Part shown: positions 43,845 to 52,291 of the stretch, piece by piece
Numbering within the stretch: the first letter of the stretch is position 1
Layout of the letters: every line of letters begins with the position of its first letter
Assembly (NCBI RefSeq): GCF_003351345.1
Contig: NZ_QQTO01000001.1
Span: 124,001 to 188,000, forward strand
Length of the DNA: 64,000 bases
DNA from: Allobosea caraganae
GTDB lineage: Bacteria > Pseudomonadota > Alphaproteobacteria > Rhizobiales > Beijerinckiaceae
Direction of reading: 5' to 3'
Position numbers and translations under genes: made by a program
Notes under the pieces: model-generated
What the model saw: only the letters and a program-made list of their open reading frames with translations
What the model was told of the DNA's origin: nothing
Database searches by the model: none

Positions 43845-44518
43845 GCCGCGGCTCCGAAATAGCCGGTGGTCGGCAGCTTGCGTGTCAGCCAGCGCACCGA
43901 GCGCGAGATCGCGAAGACCACGACGAAATAGATGATCGCGACGATCGTGTAGATCGGCATGGTCAGGAAGGTGGCGCTGACGATGAGGCCGGCCTGGTAC
44001 ATCAGGTCGGGCACGGCGATCACCGAAACGATCGAGGTCGATTTGAAGCAGGTGACGAACTGGTTCAGCAGACCGGGAACCGAGCGCATGATCGCCTGAG
44101 GCAGCACGATCCGCGCCATCAGCCGGCTATGCGTCATGCCCAGCGACTTCGCCGCCTCGACCTGGCCTTTGTCGACCGCCTCGATCCCGCCCCGGTATTC
44201 CTCGGCGAGATAGCCGCTCGTCTGCAGGGTGAGCGCGACGAGCGACGAGTAGAAGGCGGTGAACTTCAGTCCGAAGATCTCGGGCCAAGCGTAGTGGACC
44301 CAGACGAGCTGCACCAGGATCGGCGTGTTCCGGCAGAACTCGACATAGAAGGTCGCGGGCATGCTGAGCCAGCGCCGGCGCGAGAGCATGCCCAGCGCCG
44401 CAATGAGCCCGACGACGAGCGCCGCCAGCATCGACAGCACCGAGAGCGAAACGGTGACGCCGAGCCCGTAGAGCAGCGTGTCGCGAAACTCGTAGAGGAT
44501 AGTCAGAGTCCGCTGCAT
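43841..44518 (-). CDS. Polar amino acid ABC transporter, permease subunit
   Basis: 225 residues of the HisM/GlnP family with about five membrane helices. The ATPase-docking EAA loop is EAVDKGQVEAAKSLGMTHSR, followed by IVLPQAIMRSVPGL. FYVEFCRNTPILVQLVW is the family's N-terminal conserved segment. Only one permease gene is present, so it presumably forms a homodimer. It follows the binding-protein gene by 28 bp. Confidence 0.94.
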   Translation of the reverse strand: MQRTLTILYEFRDTLLYGLGVTVSLSVLSMLAALVVGLIAALGMLSRRRWLSMPATFYVEFCRNTPILVQLVWVHYAWPEIFGLKFTAFYSSLVALTLQTSGYLAEEYRGGIEAVDKGQVEAAKSLGMTHSRLMARIVLPQAIMRSVPGLLNQFVTCFKSTSIVSVIAVPDLMYQAGLIVSATFLTMPIYTIVAIIYFVVVFAISRSVRWLTRKLPTTGYFGAAA

Positions 44519-44546
44519 CGCTGCTCTCTCTCACGCTCGGGCGGGA

Positions 44547-45371
44547 TTACTTCTTGGTGTCGAAGAGCGAGGTCCGCGACAGGTAGGAATCATAAAGCTC
44601 CGCCGCCTTGTTGTTAGCGACGATCCAGGCCGCGAAGGAATCGAGGAAGTCCTTCCAGTCCGAGTCGCCGTAGCGGATCGCCCAGCCGTTCTGCTGAGTG
44701 CTGAAATCGGCGTCGAAGGCGGGCACCGCCCATTCGTTGCCTTGCACCTTCGTCCACCAGCGGATCGTGATGCCGTTGGCGAAGGCGATATCGGCATCGC
44801 CGCGGCGCACCGAGTCGAACACGGCGAGGTCGGTCTGGGACTGCAGGGCCAGCAGCTTCGCCTTCGGGAAGATGCGCTGCGAGACCTCGTGGTCGCGGCT
44901 GCCGGCCTGGACCGCGATGGTGACCGAGGGATCGTTCAGGTCCTCGATCTTCTTGAAGCGGCCGGCCTTCTCCTTGCTGACGATGCCGTTGATGCCCTTG
45001 GCGGCGAAGGGCCGCACGAAGTTGATCTCCAGCGCGCGCGGCGCGTTGTAGAGCAGGCTCGCGCCGAACAGGTCGCAATCGCCGCGGTTGAGCGAGAGCG
45101 GCGCGGTGCCGAACTGCACCTCGACCGGCTCGACCTTGACCTTCATCCAGTTCGCCAGCTCGTTGACGAGGTCGACGAAGACGCCGGTCCACTGGCCGTT
45201 GCGCGGGTCCTTGTAGCTGTCGGGCGTGACCTGCGCGTAGCAGACCTTGAGCACGCCCTCGCGCTTCACCTTGGCGAGCACGCCCTCCTTCGGCTGCGCG
45301 GCCGCCGGCAGCGCCAGTGCGAGCATGCCGGCAATGAGGACGGCCCGTTTGAGAATCCTGCTTCCGATCAT
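44547..45371 (-). CDS. Polar amino acid ABC transporter, periplasmic binding protein
   Basis: About 274 residues, family 3 solute-binding protein. A Sec signal peptide (MIGSRILKRAVLIAGMLALA, then LPAAAQ) leads to the mature protein starting near PKEGVLAKVKREGVLKVCYA. GQWTGVFVDLVNELANWM and LNRGDCDLFGASLLY match the ligand-binding cleft, but the usual basic residue that holds the amino-acid carboxylate cannot be assigned with confidence. I choose the second ATG (45371) because GAGGGG is too close to the first (45377). The ligand is unknown. An HD-domain enzyme gene lies upstream. Confidence 0.9.
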   Translation of the reverse strand: MIGSRILKRAVLIAGMLALALPAAAQPKEGVLAKVKREGVLKVCYAQVTPDSYKDPRNGQWTGVFVDLVNELANWMKVKVEPVEVQFGTAPLSLNRGDCDLFGASLLYNAPRALEINFVRPFAAKGINGIVSKEKAGRFKKIEDLNDPSVTIAVQAGSRDHEVSQRIFPKAKLLALQSQTDLAVFDSVRRGDADIAFANGITIRWWTKVQGNEWAVPAFDADFSTQQNGWAIRYGDSDWKDFLDSFAAWIVANNKAAELYDSYLSRTSLFDTKK

Positions 45372-45414
45372 CGACATATCCCCTCGTTTGTTGGTCTCGT
45401 GAATTGGATTCAGC

Positions 45415-46059
45415 TCACTCGGCCGCCTTCTGCATCTCGCGTGCCTTGCGGGGCTCGAACTTCTTGGTGAAATGGTCGGGTATCGTGCCGTCCTGCGTCA
45501 GGCCGGAGGCGGCCGATATCGTCCACCAGGCAACGTCGGCCTCGTGCACGATGATGCATTCGAGGCTGCGCTTGACGTTGTCGCCCTCGGGCGAATGGCA
45601 GGCGGCGATATGGGCGATCGCCTCGGGCAGGCCGACGGTCAGGCAGATATAGGCGCCGTAGACCGGGTGGCGCAGCGAGGGTCGGCCGACCAGGCTGGCA
45701 TCGGCCTTCCAGCGTTTCTGGTTCTCGGGATCGCATTCGAAGGCCTTGCCGACATCGTGGCAGAGCCCACCGGCGATGACGATGTCGCGGTCGATCACCG
45801 CTTCCGGATAGACCGCGGCGAAATAGTCGACCGAGGCGAGCGCGAGCCGCGTCACGCCGCTGAGATGGACGTTCTGGCCGCCGCGCCGCATCACCATCAT
45901 GCCGGGATTGGCCTCGCCCGGAATCTCGCTGATGCGCGAGAAGCTCGACTTCTCCAGCGCCAGCGCCCAGGCGTCGATCGTGCCCTGCCGCAGGGCGGGA
46001 TCGCTGATCCACTCGATCTCCGGCAGATCCTCGAGAATGCTCTTGCGCAACTGGTCCAT
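45415..46059 (-). CDS. HD-domain hydrolase of unknown substrate
   Basis: 214 residues. The metal-binding histidines and aspartates of an HD domain are in order: VHLSGVTRLA (His, residue ~74), GGLCHDVGKAF (HD), RHPVYGAYI, AACHSPEGDN and VHEADVAWW. HD enzymes act as phosphohydrolases or, rarely, as oxygenases on phosphonates and inositols. No sequence clue fixes the substrate. It is first in a unit with the binding protein, permease and ATPase, so I infer it processes the imported compound or a product of it. AAGGACAAGG precedes the ATG. A LysR regulator is divergent. Confidence 0.82.
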   Translation of the reverse strand: MDQLRKSILEDLPEIEWISDPALRQGTIDAWALALEKSSFSRISEIPGEANPGMMVMRRGGQNVHLSGVTRLALASVDYFAAVYPEAVIDRDIVIAGGLCHDVGKAFECDPENQKRWKADASLVGRPSLRHPVYGAYICLTVGLPEAIAHIAACHSPEGDNVKRSLECIIVHEADVAWWTISAASGLTQDGTIPDHFTKKFEPRKAREMQKAAE

Positions 46060-46149
46060 GCGCCTTGTCCTTCTATCGTCAAAAGCTCCCCTGCGGAAAA
46101 GCTAGACAGCAAAGCGAGCATCGTAAAATTTGATTTTCGGATGGCACAT

Positions 46150-46166
46150 CATTGCATAAGGCAATG
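46150..46166. promoter_or_regulatory. LysR-type operator between the HD gene and the regulator
   Basis: CATTGC-ATAAG-GCAATG is a perfect 6-5-6 inverted repeat with the T-N11-A spacing typical of LysR-type binding sites. It is 25 bp upstream of the regulator start and about 91 bp from the divergent HD gene start, the standard place for mutual control. Confidence 0.65.
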
Positions 46167-46190
46167 CATGGGACATGCGAGGATCAGGCC

Positions 46191-47090
46191 ATGCGACCGA
46201 CGACGGCCCAGCTCGAAACCTTCTTCTGGGTCGTCCGGCTCGGCTCGGTGAAGGAGGCGGCGCGCCACCTCAACCTGGCCCAGCCGACGATCTCGTTGCG
46301 CCTGCAGGAACTGGAGGCGCAGTTCCAGCGCCCGCTCTTCGACCGCGTCGCGCGCCGGCTGACGCTGACCCCGGCCGGCGACGCGCTCCTGCCGCGCGCG
46401 TCGTCGCTCATCCACGAGCTCAGCGGCATCCGCGAGCTGATCGGCGGCGCCCTGTTCGCGGCCGGCGTGGTGCGCGTCGGACTGTCGGAGACCTTCGCGC
46501 AGATCTGCCTGTCCGACTGCATGAAGCTCCTGGCGCGGGACTTTCCGGCGCTCCAGCTCGACATCACCGTCGGCACCAGTGCGGCGCTGGAACATCAGGT
46601 CGTCGAGCGCCAGCTCGACCTCGCCTTCGTCGTCAATCCGGTCGGCGACCCCAAGCTCGCGGTGATCCAGCTCGGCATCCAGGACGCGGTCTGGGCGGCC
46701 GCGCCATCGCTTGGCCTGCCGCGCGAGATCACGCCGGCGCGGCTCGCCTCCGCCCCGATCGTCACCAACCCGCACCCCTCGCCGATGTACCGCCAGATCA
46801 TCGACTGGTTCAGGGAGGATGGCATCGAGCCTGGGCAGATCTGCCGCTGCACCAGCGTGGCGCTGGTGGTCGAACTGGTCAGGGCGGGCCTCGGCGTCAG
46901 CCTGCTGCCGGCGCGGCTGATCGAGCCCTTCCTGAACGACGGCTCGCTCGTCGCGTTGCAGCCGGAGAAGGAGCCGACGCCGTCGCGGCTCTATTGCATC
47001 TACCGCTTCGCCGAGCACAGCCCGCTGGTCGAGGCGGTGCTGGGCGCGGCGCGGCAGGCGATCACGGATCTGCGGTTCGTGAAGGCCTAG
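46191..47090 (+). CDS. LysR-family transcriptional regulator
   Basis: 299 residues. The N-terminal winged helix is clear: [20 protein letters not shown], then [18 protein letters not shown] (recognition helix) and [16 protein letters not shown]. The rest is the two-lobed effector domain ([18 protein letters not shown], and near the end [17 protein letters not shown]). It is divergent from the HD/ABC unit and probably controls it. The ATG at 46191 follows GAGGAT; an earlier ATG at 46152 falls inside the operator. Its 3' end overlaps guaC by 4 bp, tail to tail. Confidence 0.92.
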   Translation: MRPTTAQLETFFWVVRLGSVKEAARHLNLAQPTISLRLQELEAQFQRPLFDRVARRLTLTPAGDALLPRASSLIHELSGIRELIGGALFAAGVVRVGLSETFAQICLSDCMKLLARDFPALQLDITVGTSAALEHQVVERQLDLAFVVNPVGDPKLAVIQLGIQDAVWAAAPSLGLPREITPARLASAPIVTNPHPSPMYRQIIDWFREDGIEPGQICRCTSVALVVELVRAGLGVSLLPARLIEPFLNDGSLVALQPEKEPTPSRLYCIYRFAEHSPLVEAVLGAARQAITDLRFVKA

Positions 47091-48130
47091 CTCCCGAACA
47101 CCGTGTTCAGCTGGCTGCCCACCATGATGAAGGTCGTGCGCTTCGGCACCTCCTTCAGGCTGACGGCGCCGATATAGGTCATGGCCGAGCGCACGCCGCC
47201 CATCAGCTCCTGCATCGTGTCCTCGACCGGGCCGCGATAGGGCACCTCGACGGTCTTGCCCTCGGACGCCCGGTATTTGGCGACGCCGCCGGAATAGCGC
47301 TTCATCGCGGTGTCCGAGGACATGCCGTAGAAGGTCATGCCGACGGCGACCTTCTCGCCGTCATGCTCCTCGTAGCGGATCTCGCCCTCGCATTCGTCAT
47401 GGCCGGCGAGCATGCCGCCCAGCATGACGAAATCGGCGCCGCCGCCATAGGCCTTGGCGAGGTCGCCCGGCACGGTGCAGCCGCCATCGCCGCAGACCAG
47501 GCCCTTCAAGCCATGCGCGGCATCGGCGCATTCGATGATGGCCGAGAGCTGCGGATAGCCGACGCCGGTCATCTTGCGCGTCGTGCAGACCGAGCCCGGC
47601 CCGATCCCGACCTTGACGATATCCGCGCCGGCCAGCAGCAGCGCCTCGGTCATGTCGCCGGTGACGACGTTGCCGGCCATGATCGCGGCATCGGGAAAGG
47701 CCTCGCGCGTCGCCTTGACCGTGTCGACGAATTTTTCCGTGTAGCCATTGGCGACGTCGAGGCAGATCTTCGAGATCGGCACCTGCTTATGGACGTGCTT
47801 CAGCTTGTCATGGTCGGAATCCGTCGTGCCGAGCGAGTAGAATGCGTTGGCCGACTCCTTTTCCCTGAAAAAGGCGACGAGGTCGTCGGCGTTATAATGC
47901 TTGTGCAGCGCCACCATCGCACCGTGCTTCAGCAGGGCGCGCGCCATCGCCATCGTGCCGACCACGTCCATGTTGGCCGCGATCAGCGGGAAGCCGGTCC
48001 AGTCCTTGCCGGTATGGGCGAAGCGGAAGGTGCGGTTGACATCGACATGGGCGCGGCTGCCCAGCGTCGAGCGCTTGGGCCGGATCAGGACATCCCGGAA
48101 GTCGAGCTTGGGATCGTTCTCGATGCGCAT
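47087..48130 (-). CDS. guaC: GMP reductase
   Basis: 347 residues, the exact length of E. coli GuaC. The family match is across the whole protein: [52 protein letters not shown] with the thioimidate Cys182, [14 protein letters not shown], and [16 protein letters not shown]. It lacks the CBS domains of IMP dehydrogenase. It converts GMP to IMP with NADPH, balancing purine pools. Single gene; the 184-bp gap upstream, shared with the divergent ArsR operon, holds the ArsR operator. Confidence 0.95.
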   Translation of the reverse strand: MRIENDPKLDFRDVLIRPKRSTLGSRAHVDVNRTFRFAHTGKDWTGFPLIAANMDVVGTMAMARALLKHGAMVALHKHYNADDLVAFFREKESANAFYSLGTTDSDHDKLKHVHKQVPISKICLDVANGYTEKFVDTVKATREAFPDAAIMAGNVVTGDMTEALLLAGADIVKVGIGPGSVCTTRKMTGVGYPQLSAIIECADAAHGLKGLVCGDGGCTVPGDLAKAYGGGADFVMLGGMLAGHDECEGEIRYEEHDGEKVAVGMTFYGMSSDTAMKRYSGGVAKYRASEGKTVEVPYRGPVEDTMQELMGGVRSAMTYIGAVSLKEVPKRTTFIMVGSQLNTVFGS

Positions 48131-48257
48131 GATGGATAAGCCTCGGGGCTGCTCGATAGCGAAAACGGGAGCACGTCGAAGGAGGCGTGCCGGGATTCAT
48201 AGCCGGTTGCGGTCGCCAGAGGCAATGCACCGGGCGCGGGGCAGCTCCACCAGACAC

Positions 48258-48273
48258 TTTAGCAACTGCTAAA
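48258..48273. promoter_or_regulatory. ArsR-type operator, perfect palindrome
   Basis: TTTAGCA-AC-TGCTAAA is a perfect 7+7 inverted repeat, 6 bp upstream of the -35 hexamer of the promoter at 48280. It is 42-57 bp before the ArsR gene start. ArsR proteins bind this type of 12-2-12-like AT-rich palindrome to repress their own operon. Confidence 0.7.
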
Positions 48274-48279
48274 ATATCG

Positions 48280-48307
48280 TTGGACAAGGGCCGCGCGGCG
48301 CAATACT
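48280..48307 (+). promoter_or_regulatory. Promoter of the ArsR operon, probably giving a leaderless mRNA
   Basis: TTGGAC (48280-48285), 16 bp, AATACT (48302-48307). The ATG starts at 48315, seven bases after the -10 element, so transcription would begin at or beside the start codon. No Shine-Dalgarno sequence is present before this ATG. Confidence 0.5.
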
Positions 48308-48314
48308 TAAGCGT

Positions 48315-48668
48315 ATGCTTCACCAACCAGCCCAGCTCGACCTCATGTTCCAGGCCCTGGCGGATCCGACCCGCCGGCTGATGGTCGAGCGGCTCTGCGA
48401 CGGGCCGGCGAGCGTGAGCGAACTCGCGGCCCCCTTGCAGATGACCCTGTCGGCGGTGGTGCAGCATCTCGCCGTGCTGGAGGAGAGCGGGCTCGTGCGC
48501 TCGCAGAAGCAGGGCCGTGTCCGCACCTGCCAGGTCGATACCCAGGCCCTGCGCTCGGCCGAGCGCTGGATCAGCGAGCGCCGCACGCTCTGGGAAAAGC
48601 GCTTCGACAGGCTGGGAGCCTATCTCGCCGAGAATCCGGAAGAACCGAAGGAAGGACCGCAGACATGA
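48315..48668 (+). CDS. ArsR-family regulator of the SRPBCC/GST operon
   Basis: 117 residues. The winged helix begins LDLMFQALADPTRRLMVERL, with recognition helix QMTLSAVVQHLAVLEESGLV and wing RSQKQGRVRTCQVD. The metal cysteines of classic ArsR/SmtB (ELCVC) are absent: the segment reads VERLCDGPASVSEL, with one Cys. This subgroup is usually paired with SRPBCC (AHSA1-like) proteins, as here. It begins a five-gene operon and overlaps the next gene by ATGA. The ligand is unknown. Confidence 0.9.
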   Translation: MLHQPAQLDLMFQALADPTRRLMVERLCDGPASVSELAAPLQMTLSAVVQHLAVLEESGLVRSQKQGRVRTCQVDTQALRSAERWISERRTLWEKRFDRLGAYLAENPEEPKEGPQT

Positions 48669-49141
48669 CCGACCGTTCCGTCGTCCACGCCACCATCACC
48701 GTCGAGCGGACCTACCGGGCCTCGCCGAAGCGCGTTTTCGCGGCGTGGTCGAGCAAGGAGGCGCTGCTCAGCTGGGGCCTGCCTGGCGAAGGCTGGATCT
48801 CCGGCTACGAGCGCTTCGACTTTCGCGTCGGCGGCAACGATCGCAGCCATTTCGGCCCGGCCGGCGGCGAGACCTATGTCAACGACACCACCTATCTCGA
48901 TATCGTCCCCGATGCGCGCATCGTCTCGGCGGGGTCGATGACCTCGGCCGGCACGCGCCTCTCTGCCGGCTTGATGACGGTCGAGTTCCAGGCCGCCGGC
49001 AATGGCGGCTGCCATCTCGTCATGACCGAGCAGGGCGCCTTCCTCGACGGCCACGACCTGCCGGAGAACCATGAGGCTGGCTGGAACGAGATGCTCGACA
49101 AGCTCGGCGACCATCTCGCCCGCGACCAGGCAGCGGCCTGA
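48665..49141 (+). CDS. SRPBCC (AHSA1-like) protein 1
   Basis: 158 residues, START/Bet v1-like ligand-binding fold of the AHSA1 type: TITVERTYRASPKRVFAAWS at the N-terminus, GWISGYERFDFRVGG in the middle, and a C-terminal HLVMTEQGAFLDGHD helix region. No enzyme motif is visible; such proteins bind small hydrophobic molecules or act as stress factors, often under an adjoining ArsR regulator. Translationally coupled to the regulator gene. It is the most diverged of three paralogues in the operon. Confidence 0.87.
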   Translation: MTDRSVVHATITVERTYRASPKRVFAAWSSKEALLSWGLPGEGWISGYERFDFRVGGNDRSHFGPAGGETYVNDTTYLDIVPDARIVSAGSMTSAGTRLSAGLMTVEFQAAGNGGCHLVMTEQGAFLDGHDLPENHEAGWNEMLDKLGDHLARDQAAA

Positions 49142-49154
49142 GGAGATCCGGCAG

Positions 49155-49628
49155 ATGAGCGAACGCAGCGTGACCCACGCCACCTTCACCATCGAGCGCC
49201 TCTATGATGCGTCGCGGACCCGCGTCTTCGCGGCCTGGGCCGAACCCGCCGCGAAGCAGCGCTGGTTCGCCTGCCATGGCGATTGGACGTCGGGGCCTCA
49301 CCAGCTCGACTTCGCCATCGGCGGCCGCGAGCACCTCTCGACGCGTGATAGCGAAGGCGTCGATCACATCTATGACGCCATCTACCAGGACATCATTCCC
49401 GGCGAGCGCATCGTCTACGCCTATCAGATGCATCTCGGGACGCGGCGCATCTCGGTCTCGCTGGCGACGGTCGAGTTCCGGTCCGAAGGCAAGGGCACAA
49501 GGCTCGTCTTCACCGAGCAGGCCGCCTTTCTCGATGGCTACGACCGTCCGGACGAGCGCAAACTCGGCACGCGCGCCGGCCTGGAGAACCTCGCTGCGGA
49601 ACTGCAGCGCCAAGCTGCTGCCGCCTGA
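49155..49628 (+). CDS. SRPBCC (AHSA1-like) protein 2
   Basis: 157 residues with the same fold as its neighbours: SVTHATFTIERLYDASRTRV, AKQRWFACHGDW, YDAIYQDIIPGERIVYAYQM and GTRLVFTEQAAFLDGYD. The last two segments are shared almost word for word with the third paralogue (50339-50803), which points to duplication within the operon. The frame is open 28 codons further up inside the first paralogue; AGGAG before 49155 marks the real start. Confidence 0.88.
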   Translation: MSERSVTHATFTIERLYDASRTRVFAAWAEPAAKQRWFACHGDWTSGPHQLDFAIGGREHLSTRDSEGVDHIYDAIYQDIIPGERIVYAYQMHLGTRRISVSLATVEFRSEGKGTRLVFTEQAAFLDGYDRPDERKLGTRAGLENLAAELQRQAAAA

Positions 49629-49646
49629 TACGAACGAGGCCTGCCC

Positions 49647-50297
49647 ATGTCGCTCACGCTCTACTACCACCCGCTCTCCTCCTACTGCCAGAAGGTGCTG
49701 GTGGCGCTCTACGAGAACGGCGCGCCGTTCACGCCGCAATTCGTCGATCTCGGTGATCCCGGGCAGCGCGCCGACTTGTTGAAGCTCTGGCCGGTCGGAA
49801 AATTCCCGGTGCTGCGCGACGGCGAGCGCATCGTGCCGGAATCCAGCATCATCATCGAGCATCTCGATCGATACCATCCGGGCAAGACCCGGCTCATCCC
49901 CGAGAATGGCGACCTCGCCCTCCAGACCCGCCTGCGCGACCGCTTCTTCGACCTCTACGTGCACAAGCCGATGCAGGCGCTGGTCGGCGACAGGCTCAGG
50001 CCGCTGGAGAGCCGCGACCCCTACGGTGTCGCGGAAGCCAAGGCACGGCTCAGCGCCAGCTATGACATGATCGAACGCGACATGGCCGGCCAGACCTGGG
50101 CGATGGGCGAGGACTTCACCCTGGCCGACTGCGCCGCCGCGCCCTCGCTCTACTATGCTGACCGCGTCTTGCCTTTCCGCGACAGCCATCCCGGAATCGC
50201 CGCCTATTTCGAGCGGCTGCTGCAGCGCCCGTCCTTCGCCCGGGTGGTCGAGGAGGCCGGCCCCTATCGCCACATGTTCCCGGCCGCGCGCGACTGA
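49647..50297 (+). CDS. Glutathione S-transferase family protein
   Basis: 216 residues. The thioredoxin-like N-terminal domain starts LTLYYHPLSSYCQKVLVALY, with a Ser/Cys cluster at the catalytic position, and has NTPLL-type glutathione contacts KFPVLRDGERIVPESSIIIE. The all-helical C-terminal domain includes TWAMGEDFTLADCAAAP, the usual N-capping box. It may conjugate glutathione to an electrophile. It lies between SRPBCC paralogues 2 and 3, so the operon might handle a reactive hydrophobic compound. Confidence 0.9.
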   Translation: MSLTLYYHPLSSYCQKVLVALYENGAPFTPQFVDLGDPGQRADLLKLWPVGKFPVLRDGERIVPESSIIIEHLDRYHPGKTRLIPENGDLALQTRLRDRFFDLYVHKPMQALVGDRLRPLESRDPYGVAEAKARLSASYDMIERDMAGQTWAMGEDFTLADCAAAPSLYYADRVLPFRDSHPGIAAYFERLLQRPSFARVVEEAGPYRHMFPAARD

Positions 50298-50338
50298 CGC
50301 CGGCCCCTCCCGCCATCGCGATCCTCCGAGAGAGAGCC

Positions 50339-50803
50339 ATGACCAAGCGATCTGTCGCGCATGCGACCTTCACCATCGAGCGGCACTACGATGCCACGCC
50401 GGCCCGGGTCTTCGCCGCCTTCGCCACGCGCGAGGCCAAGGCGCGCTGGTTCAGCGGGCCGCCGGAATGGGGCCCGGCCGAGGGCGGGATGGATTTTCGC
50501 GTCGGCGGCCGCGAGACCAGCCGGGGCGGTCCCAAGGGCGGGACGGTCCACGCTTTCGATGCGATCTACCAGGACATCGTCCCGAACGAGCGCATCGTCT
50601 TCAGCTACGACATGCATCTCGACGAGACCCGCATCTCCGTCTCGCTGACCACGATCGAGTTCAAGCCGGAGGCCGGCGGCACCAGGCTGGTCTTCACCGA
50701 GCAGGGCGCCTTCCTCGACGGCTACGACGATGCCGGCGGCCGCGAGCACGGCTGGGGCGAGGCTCTCAAGCAATTGGGCTGCGCGCTGCAGCAGGCGGCC
50801 TGA
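50339..50803 (+). CDS. SRPBCC (AHSA1-like) protein 3
   Basis: 154 residues. Near-copy in key segments of paralogue 2: SVAHATFTIERHYDATPARV, FDAIYQDIVPNERIVFSYDM, TRLVFTEQGAFLDGYD. The middle (EWGPAEGGMDFRVGGRETSR) is closer to paralogue 1. GAGAGAGAG before the ATG gives a good start. It is the last gene of the operon, and its stop codon lies at the edge of a palindromic repeat. Confidence 0.88.
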   Translation: MTKRSVAHATFTIERHYDATPARVFAAFATREAKARWFSGPPEWGPAEGGMDFRVGGRETSRGGPKGGTVHAFDAIYQDIVPNERIVFSYDMHLDETRISVSLTTIEFKPEAGGTRLVFTEQGAFLDGYDDAGGREHGWGEALKQLGCALQQAA

Positions 50804-50946
50804 GAGCCCGGTTGATAATTCTACTGGCGCGGCCGCCTGACGCGGTCGTCTGCGCTTCCGGTGCTCACGGACCAATAGTCCGCTGCGCTCCGGTTCTCGA
50901 CAACCACGCCAGTCGACTCGCGCCAGCGAATTCTCAAACGGGCTCT
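50803..50946. repeat. Palindromic intergenic repeat, family G
   Basis: 144 bp. AGAGCCCG, then AATTCTACTGGCGCG at left, pair with CGCGCCAGCGAATTCTC and CGGGCTCT at right. The left end touches the stop codon of SRPBCC protein 3 (the A of TGA is its first base). It ends 6 bp before the stop of the convergent transporter gene and so fills the whole intergenic space. Confidence 0.8.
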
Positions 50947-50952
50947 GAGGCG

Positions 50953-52041
50953 TCAGGCGGCCGGGATCAGCGACCTTGCGTTCTTGCGCACCGTGAAGAG
51001 CGTCGCGCCGATGACAATGGCGGCGCCGATCCAGGTCGGCAGCGCCGGGATCTCGGCGAAGAAGACGAAGCCGGTGAAGCTCGCCAGCAGCAGGCGGCTG
51101 AAGTCGATCGGCGCCAGCGCCGACGCCTCGCCGACCTGATAGGCCCGCGTCAGCAGCCATTGCCCGGCCGTGCCGAAGACGCTGAGCACGATCAGCCAGA
51201 GCCATTGCTGCGGCGTCGGCCAGACCCAGACCCACCAGGTCGGCACGGCCAGCACCACGATCAGCACGATGCCCTGCCAGATCAGGATGGTGTCGGTGCG
51301 CTCGCTCGCGGCCAGCATGCGCACGCTCACGGTGACGCAGGCGCCGAACAGCGCCCCGCCGACCGACATCAGCGCGTAGACGTCCAGCCCGTCGGCCGAG
51401 GGGTTGAGCATGATGATCACGCCGACGAAGCCGATGATCGTCGCGACCCAGCGCGCGCGGTCGACCGTCTCCTTCAGCACCAGCACGGCGGCGATGGTGA
51501 CGAACAGCACCTGGCTGAAGCCGATCGCGGTCGCCTGCGCCAGCGGGATGTAGATGATGGCGCTGAAGCCGCAGAGCATCGAGGCGAGCGTGACGAGGCC
51601 GCGGAAGACTTGCAGCCCCGGCCGATCGGTATGGATCATCGCCGGCAGCTCGCGCATGGCGAAGGCGATGATGATCAGGCTCATCACGATCTGGCGGACC
51701 ATCAGGATCTCGACCAGCGGGATCATCGGCCCGAGATATTTGAACAGCCCGGTCATCACCGCGTAGACGAGGAACGACGAGACCATGTAGATCGAGCCGC
51801 GCAGGTTCGGCGTCGCGCCGCGCCACCAATGCCTGAAGCGCCGGCGGCGCGTGGCCAGCCAGCCGCTCGCGCCGGATTCGGTCACGCCCGAAATTGACGC
51901 GAGCACGATCGGCGCTGCGTCGTCGGATTGCGCCGGGAGAGGGTCGGGCTCGTCGGAGGCGCGGCCGAAGGGCGCCCCGTCGCCGAGGTCATCGTCGAAA
52001 TCCGCGCGGTGCTGCCGCCCGGCCTGCCGGTCTTCGCTCAT
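50953..52041 (-). CDS. EamA/DMT-family transporter
   Basis: About 362 residues. A hydrophilic N-terminal tail of ~80 residues rich in D, P and R is followed by ten membrane helices and two EamA repeats (LRGSIYMVSSFLVYAVMTGL; later the TAGQWLLTRAYQVGEASAL segment, an EamA hallmark). DMT proteins export amino acids, metabolites or drugs; the substrate is unknown. The long acidic tail is unusual, since most EamA proteins begin at the first helix. An in-frame ATG four codons upstream is possible. It is divergent from the AbrB-type gene. Confidence 0.88.
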   Translation of the reverse strand: MSEDRQAGRQHRADFDDDLGDGAPFGRASDEPDPLPAQSDDAAPIVLASISGVTESGASGWLATRRRRFRHWWRGATPNLRGSIYMVSSFLVYAVMTGLFKYLGPMIPLVEILMVRQIVMSLIIIAFAMRELPAMIHTDRPGLQVFRGLVTLASMLCGFSAIIYIPLAQATAIGFSQVLFVTIAAVLVLKETVDRARWVATIIGFVGVIIMLNPSADGLDVYALMSVGGALFGACVTVSVRMLAASERTDTILIWQGIVLIVVLAVPTWWVWVWPTPQQWLWLIVLSVFGTAGQWLLTRAYQVGEASALAPIDFSRLLLASFTGFVFFAEIPALPTWIGAAIVIGATLFTVRKNARSLIPAA

Positions 52042-52291
52042 TGCCCGAACCATCGGCCAGGTGCGAAGGCGCCCCGGCTCGTCCTCCCATTCCCATCAAT
52101 TCATTGACGAATCGTGGCTGCACAACCAGAGGGGCGCGCACATGGCTGGGTTGTGGCTGGAGCCGCGTCCCGCCCTCGTGGCAGGGCCGACATTCGCGCT
52201 GGCGGCTGTCTGGATCGGCCGAAGCAGTGTACGAGCCGGCGATGGTCCGGCTTGGGGCCGGCTTCTGCGGCTTGAGGGGTGCGAGCGCGGC

